Source: Xylocopa sonorina
Taxonomy: Eukaryota > Arthropoda > Insecta > Hymenoptera > Apidae
Direction: 5' to 3'
Assembly: GCF_050948175.1 (NCBI RefSeq)
Contig: NC_135194.1
Span: forward strand, 4,208,033-4,272,032
Length of the DNA stretch: 64,000 nucleotides
In this document: piece by piece, positions 38,001 to 48,400 of the stretch
How the letters are laid out: each line of letters opens with the position of its first letter
How positions within the stretch are numbered: the stretch's first letter is position 1
Notes under the pieces: generated by a model
What the model was told of the DNA's origin: nothing
What the model saw: the letters and a program-made list of their open reading frames with translations, nothing else
Database searches by the model: none
Translations under genes and position numbers: made by a program

Positions 38001-41000
38001 TTTCTATGTTTCATGGTAAGATATAATATTTATTGCGAAGCGTTATGCATTCCTCGTCTACGATTCAAATGAATGTAAATGCGACACTTCCTTGCAAGGA
38101 AATAGCGTTTGCAGATGTGCTACGTATCGTAGCAATAGAGTTCTTATGATTCTTAAAACGCGATATCGTATCTCATTTCTATGTTTCATGGTAAGATATA
38201 ATATGATTTGCGAAGTGTCATGTATTCCTCGTCTACACTTCAAATGAATGTGAATGCGACACTTCCTTGCAAGGAAATAGCGTCTGCAGATGTCTACGTA
38301 TCGTAGCAATAGATTTCTAATGCTTCTTAAAACGCGATATCGCATCTCATTTCTATGTTTCATGGTAAGATATAATATGATTTGCGAAGTGTCATGTATT
38401 CCTCGTCTACACTTCAAATGAATGTGAATGCGACACTTCCTCGCTAGGAAATAGCGTTTGTAGATATCTACGTATCGTAGCAATAGAGTTCTAATGCTTC
38501 TTAAAACGCGATATCGCATCTCATTTCTATGTTTCATGGTAAGATATAATATGACTTGCGAAGTGTCATGTATTCCTCGTCTACACTTCAAATGAATGTA
38601 AGTGCGACACTTCCTTGCTAGGAAATAGCGTCTGCAGATGTCTAGGTATCGTAGCAATAGAGTTCTCATGATTCTTAAAACGCGATATCGCATCTCATTT
38701 CTATGGTTCATGGTAAGATATAATATGATTTGCGAAGTGTTATGTATTCCTCGTCTACACTTCAAATGAATGTAAATGCGACACTTCCTTGCTAGGAAAT
38801 AGCGTCTGCAGATGTCTAGGTATCGTAGCGATAGAGTTCTAATGCTTCTTAAAACGCGATATCGCATCTCACTTCTATGTTTCGTGGTAAGGTATAATAT
38901 GATTTGCGAAGTGTCATGTATTCCTCGTCTACACTTCAAATGAATGTAAATGCGACTCTTCCTTGCAAGGAAATAGCGTTTGCAGATGTCTAGGTATCGT
39001 AGCAATAGAGTTCTTATGATTCTTAAAACGCGATATTGCATCTCATTTCTATGTTTCATGGTAAGATATAATATGATTTGCGAAGTGTTATGTATTCCTC
39101 GTCTACACTTCAAATGAATGTAAATGCGACACTTCCTTGCAAGGAAATAGCGTTTGCAGATGTCTACGTATCGTAGCAATAGATTTCTAATGCTTCTTAA
39201 AACGCGATATCGCATCTCATTTCTATGTTTCATGGTAAGATATAATATGATTTGCGAAGTGTCATGTATTCCTCGTCTACACTTCAAATGTATGTGAATG
39301 CGACACTTCCTCGCTAGGAAATAGCGTTTGTAGATATCTACGTATCGTAGCAGTAGAGTTCTTATGATTCTTAAAACGCGATATCGCATCTCATTTCTAT
39401 GGTTCATGGTAAGATATAATATGATTTGCGAAGTGTTATGTATTCCTCGTCTGCACTTCAAATGAATGTAAATGCGACACTCCCTTGCAAAGAAATAGCG
39501 TTTGCAGATGTCTAGGTATCGTAGCAATAGAGTTCTAATGCTTCTTAAAACGCGATATCGCATCTCATTTCTATGTTTCATGGTAAGATATAATATGACT
39601 TGCGAAGTGTCATGTATTCCTCGTCTACACTTCAAATGAATGTAAGTGCGACACTTCCTTGCTAGGAAATAGCGTCTGCAGATGTCTAGGTATCGTAGCA
39701 ATAGAGTTCTCATGATTCTTAAAACGCGATATCGCATCTCATTTCTATGGTTCATGGTAAGATATAATATGATTTGCGAAATGTTATGTATTCCTCGTCT
39801 ACACTTCAAATGAATGTAAATGCGACACTTCCTTGCTAGGAAATAGCGTCTGCAGATGTCTAGGTATCGTAGCGATAGAGTTCTAATGCTTCTTAAAACG
39901 CGATATCGCATCTCACTTCTATGTTTCGTGGTAAGGTATAATATGATTTGCGAAGTGTCATGTATTCCTCGTCTACACTTCAAATGAATGTAAATGCGAC
40001 TCTTCCTTGCAAGGAAATAGCGTTTGCAGATGTCTAGGTATCGTAGCAATAGAGTTCTTCTGATTCATAAAACGCGATATCGCATCTCATTTCTATGGTT
40101 CATGGTAAGATATAATATGATTTGCGAAGTGTTATGTATTCCTCGTCTGCACTTCAAATGAATGTAAATGCGACACTCCCTTGCAAAGAAATAGCGTTTG
40201 CAGATTTCTAGGTATCGTAGCAATAGAGTTCTAATGCTTCTTAAAACGCGATATCGCATCTCATTTCAATGTTTCATGGTAAGATATAATATGATTTGCG
40301 AAGTGTCATGTATTCCTCGTCTACACTTAAAATGAATGTGAATGCGACACTTCCTCGCTAGGAAATAGCGTCTGCAGATGTCTAGGTATCGTAGCAATAG
40401 ATTTCTAATGCTTTTTAAAACGCGATATCGCATCTCATTTCTATGTTTCATGGTAAGATATAATATGATTTGCGAAGTGTCATGTATTCCTCGTCTACAC
40501 TTAAAATGAATGTGAATGCGACACTTCCTCGCTAGGAAATAGCGTCTGCAGATGTCTAGGTATCGTAGCAATAGAGTTCAAATGCTTCTTAAAGCGAGAT
40601 ATTGCATCTCATATCTATGTTTCATGATAAGATATAATTATCATTGCGAAGTGTTATGTATTCCTCGTCTACACTTCAAATGAATGTAAATGCGACACTT
40701 CCTTGCAAGGAAATAGCGTTTGCAGATGTCTACGTATCGTAGCAATAGAGTTCTTATGATTCTTAAAACGCGATATCGCATCTCATTTCTATGGTTCATG
40801 GTAAGATATAATATGATTTGCGAAGTGTTATGCATTCCTCGTCTACGATTCAAATGAATGCAAATGTGACACTTCCTTGCAAGGAAATAGCGTTTGCAGA
40901 TGTCTAGGTATCGTACCAATAGAGTTCAAATGCTTCTTAAAACGAGATATTGCATCTCATATCTATGTTTAATGATAAGATATAATATTCATTGCGAAGT

Positions 41001-42481
41001 GTTATGCATTCCTCGTCTACGATTCAAATGAATGTAAATGCGACACTTCCTTGCAAGGAAGTAGCGTTTGCAGATGTCTACGTATCGTAGCAATAGAGTT
41101 CTAATGCTTCTTAAAACGCGATATCGCATCTCATTTCTATGTTTCATGGTAAGATATAATATGACTTGCGAAGTGTCATGTATTCCTCGTCTACACTTCA
41201 AATGAATGTAAGTGCGACACTTCCTTGCTTGGAAATAGCGTCTGCAGATGTCTAGGTATCGTAGCAATAGATTTCTAATGCTTCTTAAAACGCGATATCG
41301 CATCTCATTTCTATGTTTCATGGTAAGATATAATATTATTTGCGAAGTGTCATGTATTCCTCGTCTACACTTCAAATGAATGTGAATGCGACACTTCCTC
41401 GCTAGGAAATAGCGTTTGCAGATGTCTACGTATCGTAGCAATAGAGTTCTTATGATTCTTAAAACGCGATATTGCATCTCATTTCTATGTTTCATGGTAA
41501 GATATAATATGATTTGCGAAGTGTTATGTATTCCTCGTCTGCACTTCAAATGAATGTAAATGCGACACTTCCTTGCAAAGAAATAGCGTTTGCAGATGTC
41601 TACGTATCGTAGCAATAGATTTCTAATGCTTCTTAAAACGCGATATCGCATCTCATTTCTATGTTTCATGGTAAGATATAATATGATTTGCGAAGTGTCA
41701 TGTATTCCTCGTCTACACTTCAAATGAATGTGAATGCGACACTTCCTCGCTAGGAAATAGCGTCTGCAGATGTCTAGGTATCGTAGCAATAGATTTCTAA
41801 TGCTTCTTAAAACGCGATATCGCATCTCATTTCTATGTTTCATGGTAAGATATAATATGATTTGCGAAGTGTCATGTATTCCTCGTCTACACTTCAAATG
41901 AATGTAAATGCCACACTTCCTTGCAAGGAAATAGCGTCTGCAGATGTCTAGGTATCGTAGCGATAGAGTTCTAATGCTTCCTAAAACGCGATATCGCATC
42001 TCATTTCCATGTTTCATGGTAAGATATAATATGATTTGCGAAGTGTTATGTATTCCTCGTCTACACTTCATATGAATGTAAATGCGACACTTCCTTGCAA
42101 GGAAATAGCGTTTGCAGATGTCTACGTATCGTAGCAATAGAGTTCTTATGATTCTTAAAACGCGATATCGCATCTCATTTCTATGTTTCATGGTAAGATA
42201 TAATATTCATTGCGAAGCGTTATGCATTCCTCGTCTACGATTCAAATGAATGTAAATGCGACACTTCCTTGCAAGGAAATAGCGTTTGCAGATGTCTACG
42301 TATCGTAGCAATAGAGTTCTTATGATTCTTAAAACGCGATATCGCATCTCATTTCTATGGTTCATGGTAAGATATAATATGATTTGCGAAGTGTTATGCA
42401 TTCCTCGTCTACGATTCAAATGAATGCAAATGTGACACTTCCTTGCAAGGAAATAGCGTTTGCAGATGTCTAGGTATCGTA
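35054..42481 (+). repeat. Satellite block S3, 174-bp monomers
   Basis: Resumes in phase after the solo LTR and runs to the E3 left TSD. It is dominated by the same higher-order units as S2: the GCGACTCTTCC variant recurs near 35636, 37202, 38943 and 39987, so units of 9 and 6 monomers also occur. A one-base insertion (GATGTGCTACG near 38118) gives an atypical monomer. Segment 40855-41070 is a near-exact paralog of the E3 flanks without the insertion. Confidence 0.96.
40855..41070 (+). repeat. Paralogous empty site for E3
   Basis: The private word TATCGTACCAATAGAG at about 40909-40924 is the intact form of the sequence split by E3. The left half equals 42421-42481 (offset 1566, nine monomers) and the right half equals the sequence from 51621. 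CGTA at 40912-40915 is the single-copy version of the E3 target duplication. Confidence 0.85.
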
Positions 42482-43066
42482 TGTAACGTCAGGCGTACCG
42501 CCTGCCACCCTCCGGCGTCCACCTCATCATCCCCAGCATCCGTATCCGGAGCCCCTGCACACGGGCCACCCGCCGACTCGCCGTCCCTACAGAAGGAGAC
42601 AAAGGTACGAGAGGGAAGAGGGATGCAGCATGCCGCGCCCACGCGCGATCTCCACACACGAGGGGGAGGACTTCACCCCGTATTACGAGGGCGAGGAGCT
42701 CTCCGACACATACTGGGTCGAATCCCCAGCGATCACGAAGCCCTATGCGTACTTCTCGTACATGTGGGATTAGAATAAGCACACTACTCATACATGTACA
42801 TACACACCAACACACACCTAGATTTAAGTAAATATATGTATATATTTTAGTCATGCACGGTTATGTTCCGTGCACTCGCGCGCACACTCGACGCTCGCGG
42901 CTCACGCTTAACGCGGGCCGCGCCCCACTCCGAACGGCCGCCCCACCACGAGGGCCGAGCGGCCGCCCTACTCCGACCGTCCGCCCCACCGCGAGGGCCC
43001 AGCGACTCGCGCGCCGCGCGACCCGAGGAGGTCGCGGACGCGAGATCCGAGAGTCAGTTCCAATCT

Positions 43067-43147
43067 CACCTCCGAACGGGAGAGTTGGTATCTCATCTCC
43101 GAACTGGAGAGTTCGCATCTCATCTCCGAACCGAGGAGTTCTAATCC
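43067..43147 (+). repeat. Three 27-bp tandem repeats in E3 5' LTR
   Basis: Units start at 43067, 43094 and 43121. The first is CACCTCCGAACGGGAGAG, the others have the usual CATCTCCGAAC core. They follow the initiator-like TCAGTT at about 43054, as in E1. Confidence 0.88.
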
Positions 43148-43614
43148 AGCATCCGAACGATGCACCTCCGATCCGAGCAATAGGCTCATTCGCAACGAGC
43201 AATTAGCTCTAATGCATTCGTCTCTATCCATACTCCCATAGCGGAGTCCATTCGATACTTTATACTATTTCTAATTCTCATTGTAATCGCTAGTCAGTAA
43301 CTTAGAATTTAGTCAAGTGTATCTAGTATAGTGAAATCATAGAATATAGTTTATTTTTACCAGATTCAAAGTATCTTTATTCGAGTTCAAATACAATTCC
43401 TTAATTCTAATCCACGGGTACGCTCGCGATTATTCTAATTCTATATCTCATCTACGATAGTCTTGAGGCTCGACGACTAGAGCGAACCAGCGCTTAGTTG
43501 CTCCATCCTCACTTCTACCGTGTACAGAATATCTTGCGCCCAGGTCGATCCCGGTAAGCTAGAGCGAACCAACGCTTAGCCGTGCCGTATTCAACCGAAG
43601 TTCAAGTATTCTCG

Positions 43615-43962
43615 ATGAGCCTTGCACCTCCGACAAAGCGTACACGACGCGCGGGGAGGAGAGAGTTCATTCGTCGTCTCGCTCGGGAATACGTGGGTGA
43701 TGCACCAGAATATTCAATTTCCTACGTTCGAGTCCTGGTTCCTGTGAAGGAGGTTTCCTTCGCCGCACGACCCGTACGAGTCGCCAATCGTCAGGGCCAA
43801 ACGCCGATACCTGCCGGCCGGAGTCAACCCGCCTGGACGCTTATTCCCGTAGACGTACCTCCGTTCCAGCCGTACGCCGCCGCCATCCCGGTTGCGGATC
43901 CAAGGCGTTCCAGGTACCTGGAAAGAGAAATCAGACAGCGGAATCAAGCCTTCGCAAGGTAA
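43615..43962 (+). CDS. LTR-internal ORF in E3 5' LTR
   Basis: The 115-codon arginine-rich frame of the family, open and ending at the donor GTAAGT that starts at 43959. Compared with E1 it has T-to-I in the EYS-x-SYV segment and S-to-G in PASRSQ, plus synonymous changes. Because E3 is otherwise intact, this is the copy in which any real function would be expected. Confidence 0.4.
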   Translation: MSLAPPTKRTRRAGRREFIRRLAREYVGDAPEYSISYVRVLVPVKEVSFAARPVRVANRQGQTPIPAGRSQPAWTLIPVDVPPFQPYAAAIPVADPRRSRYLEREIRQRNQAFAR

Positions 43963-44109
43963 GTTTAGTGTTAGTTACCGTTTTATCGAGTCCGAAACGC
44001 CAACGAACCCGGTCCGGACGCAATTCGCGTTATTTTCGGGAACGGTTACGACTTTGTGCCACCGTTGCGAGCGCAACCGCACCTCGGGACGTGACACGAA
44101 AGTTATTTT

Positions 44110-44127
44110 TGGTGACAGCGGTGGGAT
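44110..44127 (+). other. Primer binding site of E3
   Basis: TGGTGACAGCGGTGGGAT, identical to E1 and again 13 nt after the LTR. The base following the site (A instead of T) differs from E1, so the 18-nt match is conserved across otherwise variable sequence. Confidence 0.75.
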
Positions 44128-44178
44128 AGCCACGCGTTTCCTCCGGAAATTCCGCCGAAAGGAACCGCGAAACTAGAT

Positions 44179-45498
44179 ATGGCAACCCGGACTCCGACAA
44201 AAACGCGCCAGCAGACACAGCGAGCCGCCGCGATGGCCGATTCCGAACGCGAAAAACGCACTAGCAGAACGCTTGATTTCCAAGACGCTATCGCCGAGCC
44301 TCTTCCTAGTACCGCGCAACAAAATACTTCCGCGAAAAATACGAAAGCGACCGATCCGAGTAATGCCGCGTTGCTCCAGCAAATAGAAATTCTACGTCGT
44401 GAATTAGAATCTATTCGCAGAACGCCTGATTTAACGCGCGACGATACTGTTTCTCTAGATATTCCTCGGGGAAATCCGCTTTCCGGACATAATTCGAGCT
44501 CCGATTTCAATACAAATAGTTCGCAACACGACGAGCTATCACTTAAGCAGGCCCTCGAAGCTGTGCCGACATTCGATGGTCAGAACATTCCCATTCTTCA
44601 GTTTACCCGAGCGTGTAAACGCGCTTATGAGCTTATCCCTAATGGGTGCGAGCGAACTTTCACACGCCTGCTTAAGGGAAAACTCAAGGGTCGTGCCTAC
44701 GCCGCGCTAGAAGACGAGCCATGTTACACAATACTCGAATTAACGGACGTTCTTCGCAGCACATTTTGCTCCGTAAAATCAGCTCATCATTATCGGGGTG
44801 AACTTGCAAATATATTCATGCGCGCGAACGAGCACATTCTAGATTACATCGGTCGAGTAAAAGATCTTAGAACCGCCATAATCGATTGCGAAAGGCTTGC
44901 TCGACGAGACACACCGGAATCGCTCGATGACGTAGACGCGCTCACATTACAATGTTTTAAAGACGGTCTCATTCCGGAAATTCGAATGCAAATGACGATA
45001 AATTCATTCGGCACATTGCGAGAAACGTTCGCTCGAGCGCGAGAGCTTTACCAAATGCACGAACGTGATTGCAACCGACTAGGTAGATCGCGTGCCGCGC
45101 GACCAGAATCGCGCGAAAAACCAGCCGAAGTTATTTGCCGAAAATGTAATAATATCGGACATTACGCGACCGAGTGTCGGCTCAGACCGCCATCGCCGTA
45201 CCGACCGCAGGAATACTTGCGATCCAGGGACGTACCGCCTCCTACTCGAGGCCCCGCGTACGAACAACCGAGACAAATCGTAGCCAGGGACGCGCCCAAA
45301 TTTTGTCGCTATTGCAAGACCCCGGGGCACGAAATAGGCGAGTGCCGAAAAAGGCAGTACAACAACGCGGTAAATAAAAATTCGGGAAACGACAATGGCC
45401 TCCGCACCCGCCGCGAGACAGGTGGCGAGGCCGCGCACCAAGTCCGTCCTCTCGCCGCGAACAACTCCAACGCGGAAATCGACGAAACGCCGCGATAA
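44179..45498 (+). CDS. gag: Gag polyprotein of E3 (439 aa), intact
   Basis: Capsid and nucleocapsid precursor. It is collinear with E1 gag: a polar N terminus, a capsid-like domain at about 120-300, and zinc knuckles CRKCNNIGHYATEC (320-333) and CRYCKTPGHEIGEC (376-389). Between the knuckles lies a proline- and arginine-rich linker. Substitutions relative to E1 are few (for example V-to-A in FMRxNEHI and S-to-N in MTIxSFG). Start and leader are as in E1, with ATG 44179 preceded by CTAGAT. At codon 404 (AAC, 45388-45390) a fraction of ribosomes is predicted to slip into pol; unshifted ribosomes add 35 residues and stop at 45496-45498. Confidence 0.95.
   Translation: MATRTPTKTRQQTQRAAAMADSEREKRTSRTLDFQDAIAEPLPSTAQQNTSAKNTKATDPSNAALLQQIEILRRELESIRRTPDLTRDDTVSLDIPRGNPLSGHNSSSDFNTNSSQHDELSLKQALEAVPTFDGQNIPILQFTRACKRAYELIPNGCERTFTRLLKGKLKGRAYAALEDEPCYTILELTDVLRSTFCSVKSAHHYRGELANIFMRANEHILDYIGRVKDLRTAIIDCERLARRDTPESLDDVDALTLQCFKDGLIPEIRMQMTINSFGTLRETFARARELYQMHERDCNRLGRSRAARPESREKPAEVICRKCNNIGHYATECRLRPPSPYRPQEYLRSRDVPPPTRGPAYEQPRQIVARDAPKFCRYCKTPGHEIGECRKRQYNNAVNKNSGNDNGLRTRRETGGEAAHQVRPLAANNSNAEIDETPR
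45384..45455 (+). promoter_or_regulatory. -1 ribosomal frameshift signal at gag-pol junction (E3)
   Basis: GGGAAAC at 45384-45390, then a 6-nt spacer, a stem-loop at 45397-45432 and a possible pseudoknot partner TCTCGC at 45450-45455. The sequence from heptamer to pseudoknot partner is unchanged from E1, although the elements differ elsewhere. Confidence 0.82.
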
Positions 45499-48400
45499 AC
45501 ATAACCGGAAAAACTAGCACGCCAAACGTAATTTTAAAGTCCGACCTTCTAATTTCACCAACTCGCTTCATGGTGGACACTGGGGCGGAAATAAATATTA
45601 TAAAACGTTCGGCTCTAAAAGCATCCGCGCGAATCGATAAGTCCGAGATCGTCATAATAACAGGGGTAACCGATGGCAAAACCGCAACCTTAGGGACGGT
45701 GAATCTTGTCATTTTCGGTCGCGTCGTTCCTTTTAATGTGGTCGAGGATGATTTTCCCCTTAAACCAAGCGGGATCCTCGGCTCCGGGTTCTGTATGGAC
45801 GCAGAAATCTCTTTTCCAAATAAAATAATCAAATGGAATGGTAAGAGAATTCCTTTCGAAGACGATATCGAAGCACTCGAGGAACCGTCACCGGAGTCGA
45901 AAATAAAGCCTCTCCTATCGCCGAAACGTAAACAAGCGCCGCGCACGGAATCTATTCCCCCTCCGCCGCCGCGCCCGCCGCGTAAATCATCGCCTCCGCT
46001 GAAACGCGATGCAACAACGAAATCGAAGCTTCGAACGCAAGACAAAGCAGCTTCTCCGAAGTCAGGAGACCGTATCTCCATTCCGCCGAGATCAAATATC
46101 GGTATCAAGGTCCGCGTAGTTAATTCGAATCTCGCGGAAGGTATAATTCCTCGTATCGATCTTGCGCCGGGCATATTTTTCGGAAACGCTCTCGTCAGAG
46201 TAATTCGGGGCAAAGCGGTAACTCGAATAATTAATTCATCCGACCGCGCCGTCGAAATCGCGTTACCAGAAATCGTACTTGAGCCCGCGCAAATCATGAC
46301 TCCCCTCCACGAGGAGGATAGTCCGTCGCTGTATCCGGTTTTTTCTAAATCTACTAAATCTAACGTATCCGCCGTACCGATCGGCTCATCCCAAAAAGGG
46401 AAAACTTCTATTTCTTTCTCGAGTCAGACACCATATTCGACACTCGAAACTCCTCCTTCGCGTTGCAAAATCGCGAATGTTCAACAAATCTCCTATGCTC
46501 AGGCGGTTAAAAATAATATACAACAGGCGCCGTTAAAACAGACATCGAAATCCGCCAATCCTTCGAAATCTCGCCTAGATCGAATTCTTAGTCTCCTCCG
46601 TCTCGACCACCTCAACGCAGAGGAAAGAGAGCACGTCGTCCGTCTCGTTCAAAGCACGCAGGAGCTTTTTCACATTGAGGGGGACAAATTAGGGCATACG
46701 TCAGCAACCACGCACAAGATTCCAACCGTCGACGACCGCCCCGTCAATGTGAAACAATACCGTTTCCCACCAGCTCATAAGGAGGAGATTCGACGACAAG
46801 TCGACAAATTTTTACAAAATGGTGTCATCTCTCCGTCAAAATCACCATATAATTCGCCATTGTGGGTTGTCCCAAAGAAACCGGACTCCTTGGGCAACAA
46901 GCAATGGCGCGTCGTCATCGACTACCGCGCACTCAATGAGAAATCTGTCGCCGATGCCTATCCCCTCCCTTGCATTACCGAGATACTTGATCAGCTCGGG
47001 AGTGCGAAGTATTTTAGTACATTCGATCTCGCGAGCGGATTTCACCAGATCCCAATGGAGCCCGCCGATGCTCCTAAAACTGCTTTTTCGACGCCTCACG
47101 GGCATTATGAATTTAAAAGAATGCCATTCGGATTAAAAAATGCGCCAGCGACGTTCCAACGACTTATGGACAATGTCCTGTCCGGTCTCCAGGGGAACGA
47201 AATTTTCGTCTATTTGGACGACATTGTTATCTACGCTAGCTCTCTTCAAGAACATCGACTTAAATTCGATAAATTAACTCAACGGCTCAAAGAAGCTAAT
47301 TTAGTATTGCAGCCGGATAAGTGCGAATTCTTGAGGAGAGAAGTAAGCTATTTGGGTCATATTATCAGTGAGCACGGTGTAAAACCTGACCCTGCGAAAA
47401 TTAGCGCCGTCAAAAATTTTCCGCGCCCGCGCAACGCGAAACAGATCAAACAATTCCTCGGGCTCGCGGGATACTACAGGCGGTTCATCGCAAATTTTTC
47501 TAATATTGCTAAGCCACTTACAAATTTGTTAAAAAAAGACGCGCCCTTTGTATGGCGTAACGAGCAAGAGAATTCATTCGTCAAACTCCGAGATTGCCTA
47601 TGCGAAGCGCCTATCTTGCAGTACCCCAACTTCAAACAACCATTCGTGATAACGACCGACGCGTCCGCCGAAGCTATTGGTGCTATCTTGAGTCAAGGAC
47701 CAATAGGCCGCGACTTGCCAATCGCGTACACGTCGCGACTGTTAAACGCTGCGGAGAAAAACTACTCCACGATCGAGAAGGAGTGTCTGGCGATTGTCTA
47801 CGCCGTCCATTACTTTCGTCCATACATATACGGTAATCAATTCAAACTCGTTACCGACCATCGACCGTTAGTGTGGATGAATTCGGTCAAGGACCCGTCA
47901 AGTAGACTCGTACGGTGGAGGCTTAAGTTAGCGGAATTTGACTACGAGATGGTCTATAAAAGTGGAAAAACGAACCTTAATGCGGACGCATTGTCGCGGA
48001 ATCCCGCTCAAATTTTTCCGCTCTCGTATTCAGAAAACTCGGAGGACGACATCTTCGATGTGCCTCTGGAAACCCGTAAAAAGTATACCACACTAGCGCC
48101 TCCTCCTACTCCGGTAACATCAGAACCTGAATTACCGACTCCAGGCACGTCCTTCCGTACCAACACAGCACCACCTCCGCAAGTCGCCAGCGACAGCACC
48201 GACTTCTATACTCCTGCTCCAAATGAATTTTTCCGACGCGAACCTCTATTTAATTTCAGCCGTGACGCATTATCAACGCGACGAGACAATGTAGTTGCCT
48301 TCGTCACGCAATCTGGGCACCCCTATGACACGGGCGCCAAAGATCTAGCAAACGCTGAAAAATTCCTCCTAAACAAAAATCACGTCCTTACCAAAGCCAA

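Larger units (their letters stand above)
42482..44096 (+). repeat. 5' LTR of E3 (1615 bp)
   Basis: Same organisation as the E1 LTR but with three 27-bp repeats. The TATA-like TATATATTTTA is at 42839-42849 and the TGCACGG/CCGTGCA hairpin at 42854-42874. The pol stop (TTAG, then AATAAGC) differs by one base just after the stop from E1, a subfamily marker shared with the solo LTR. Confidence 0.96.
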
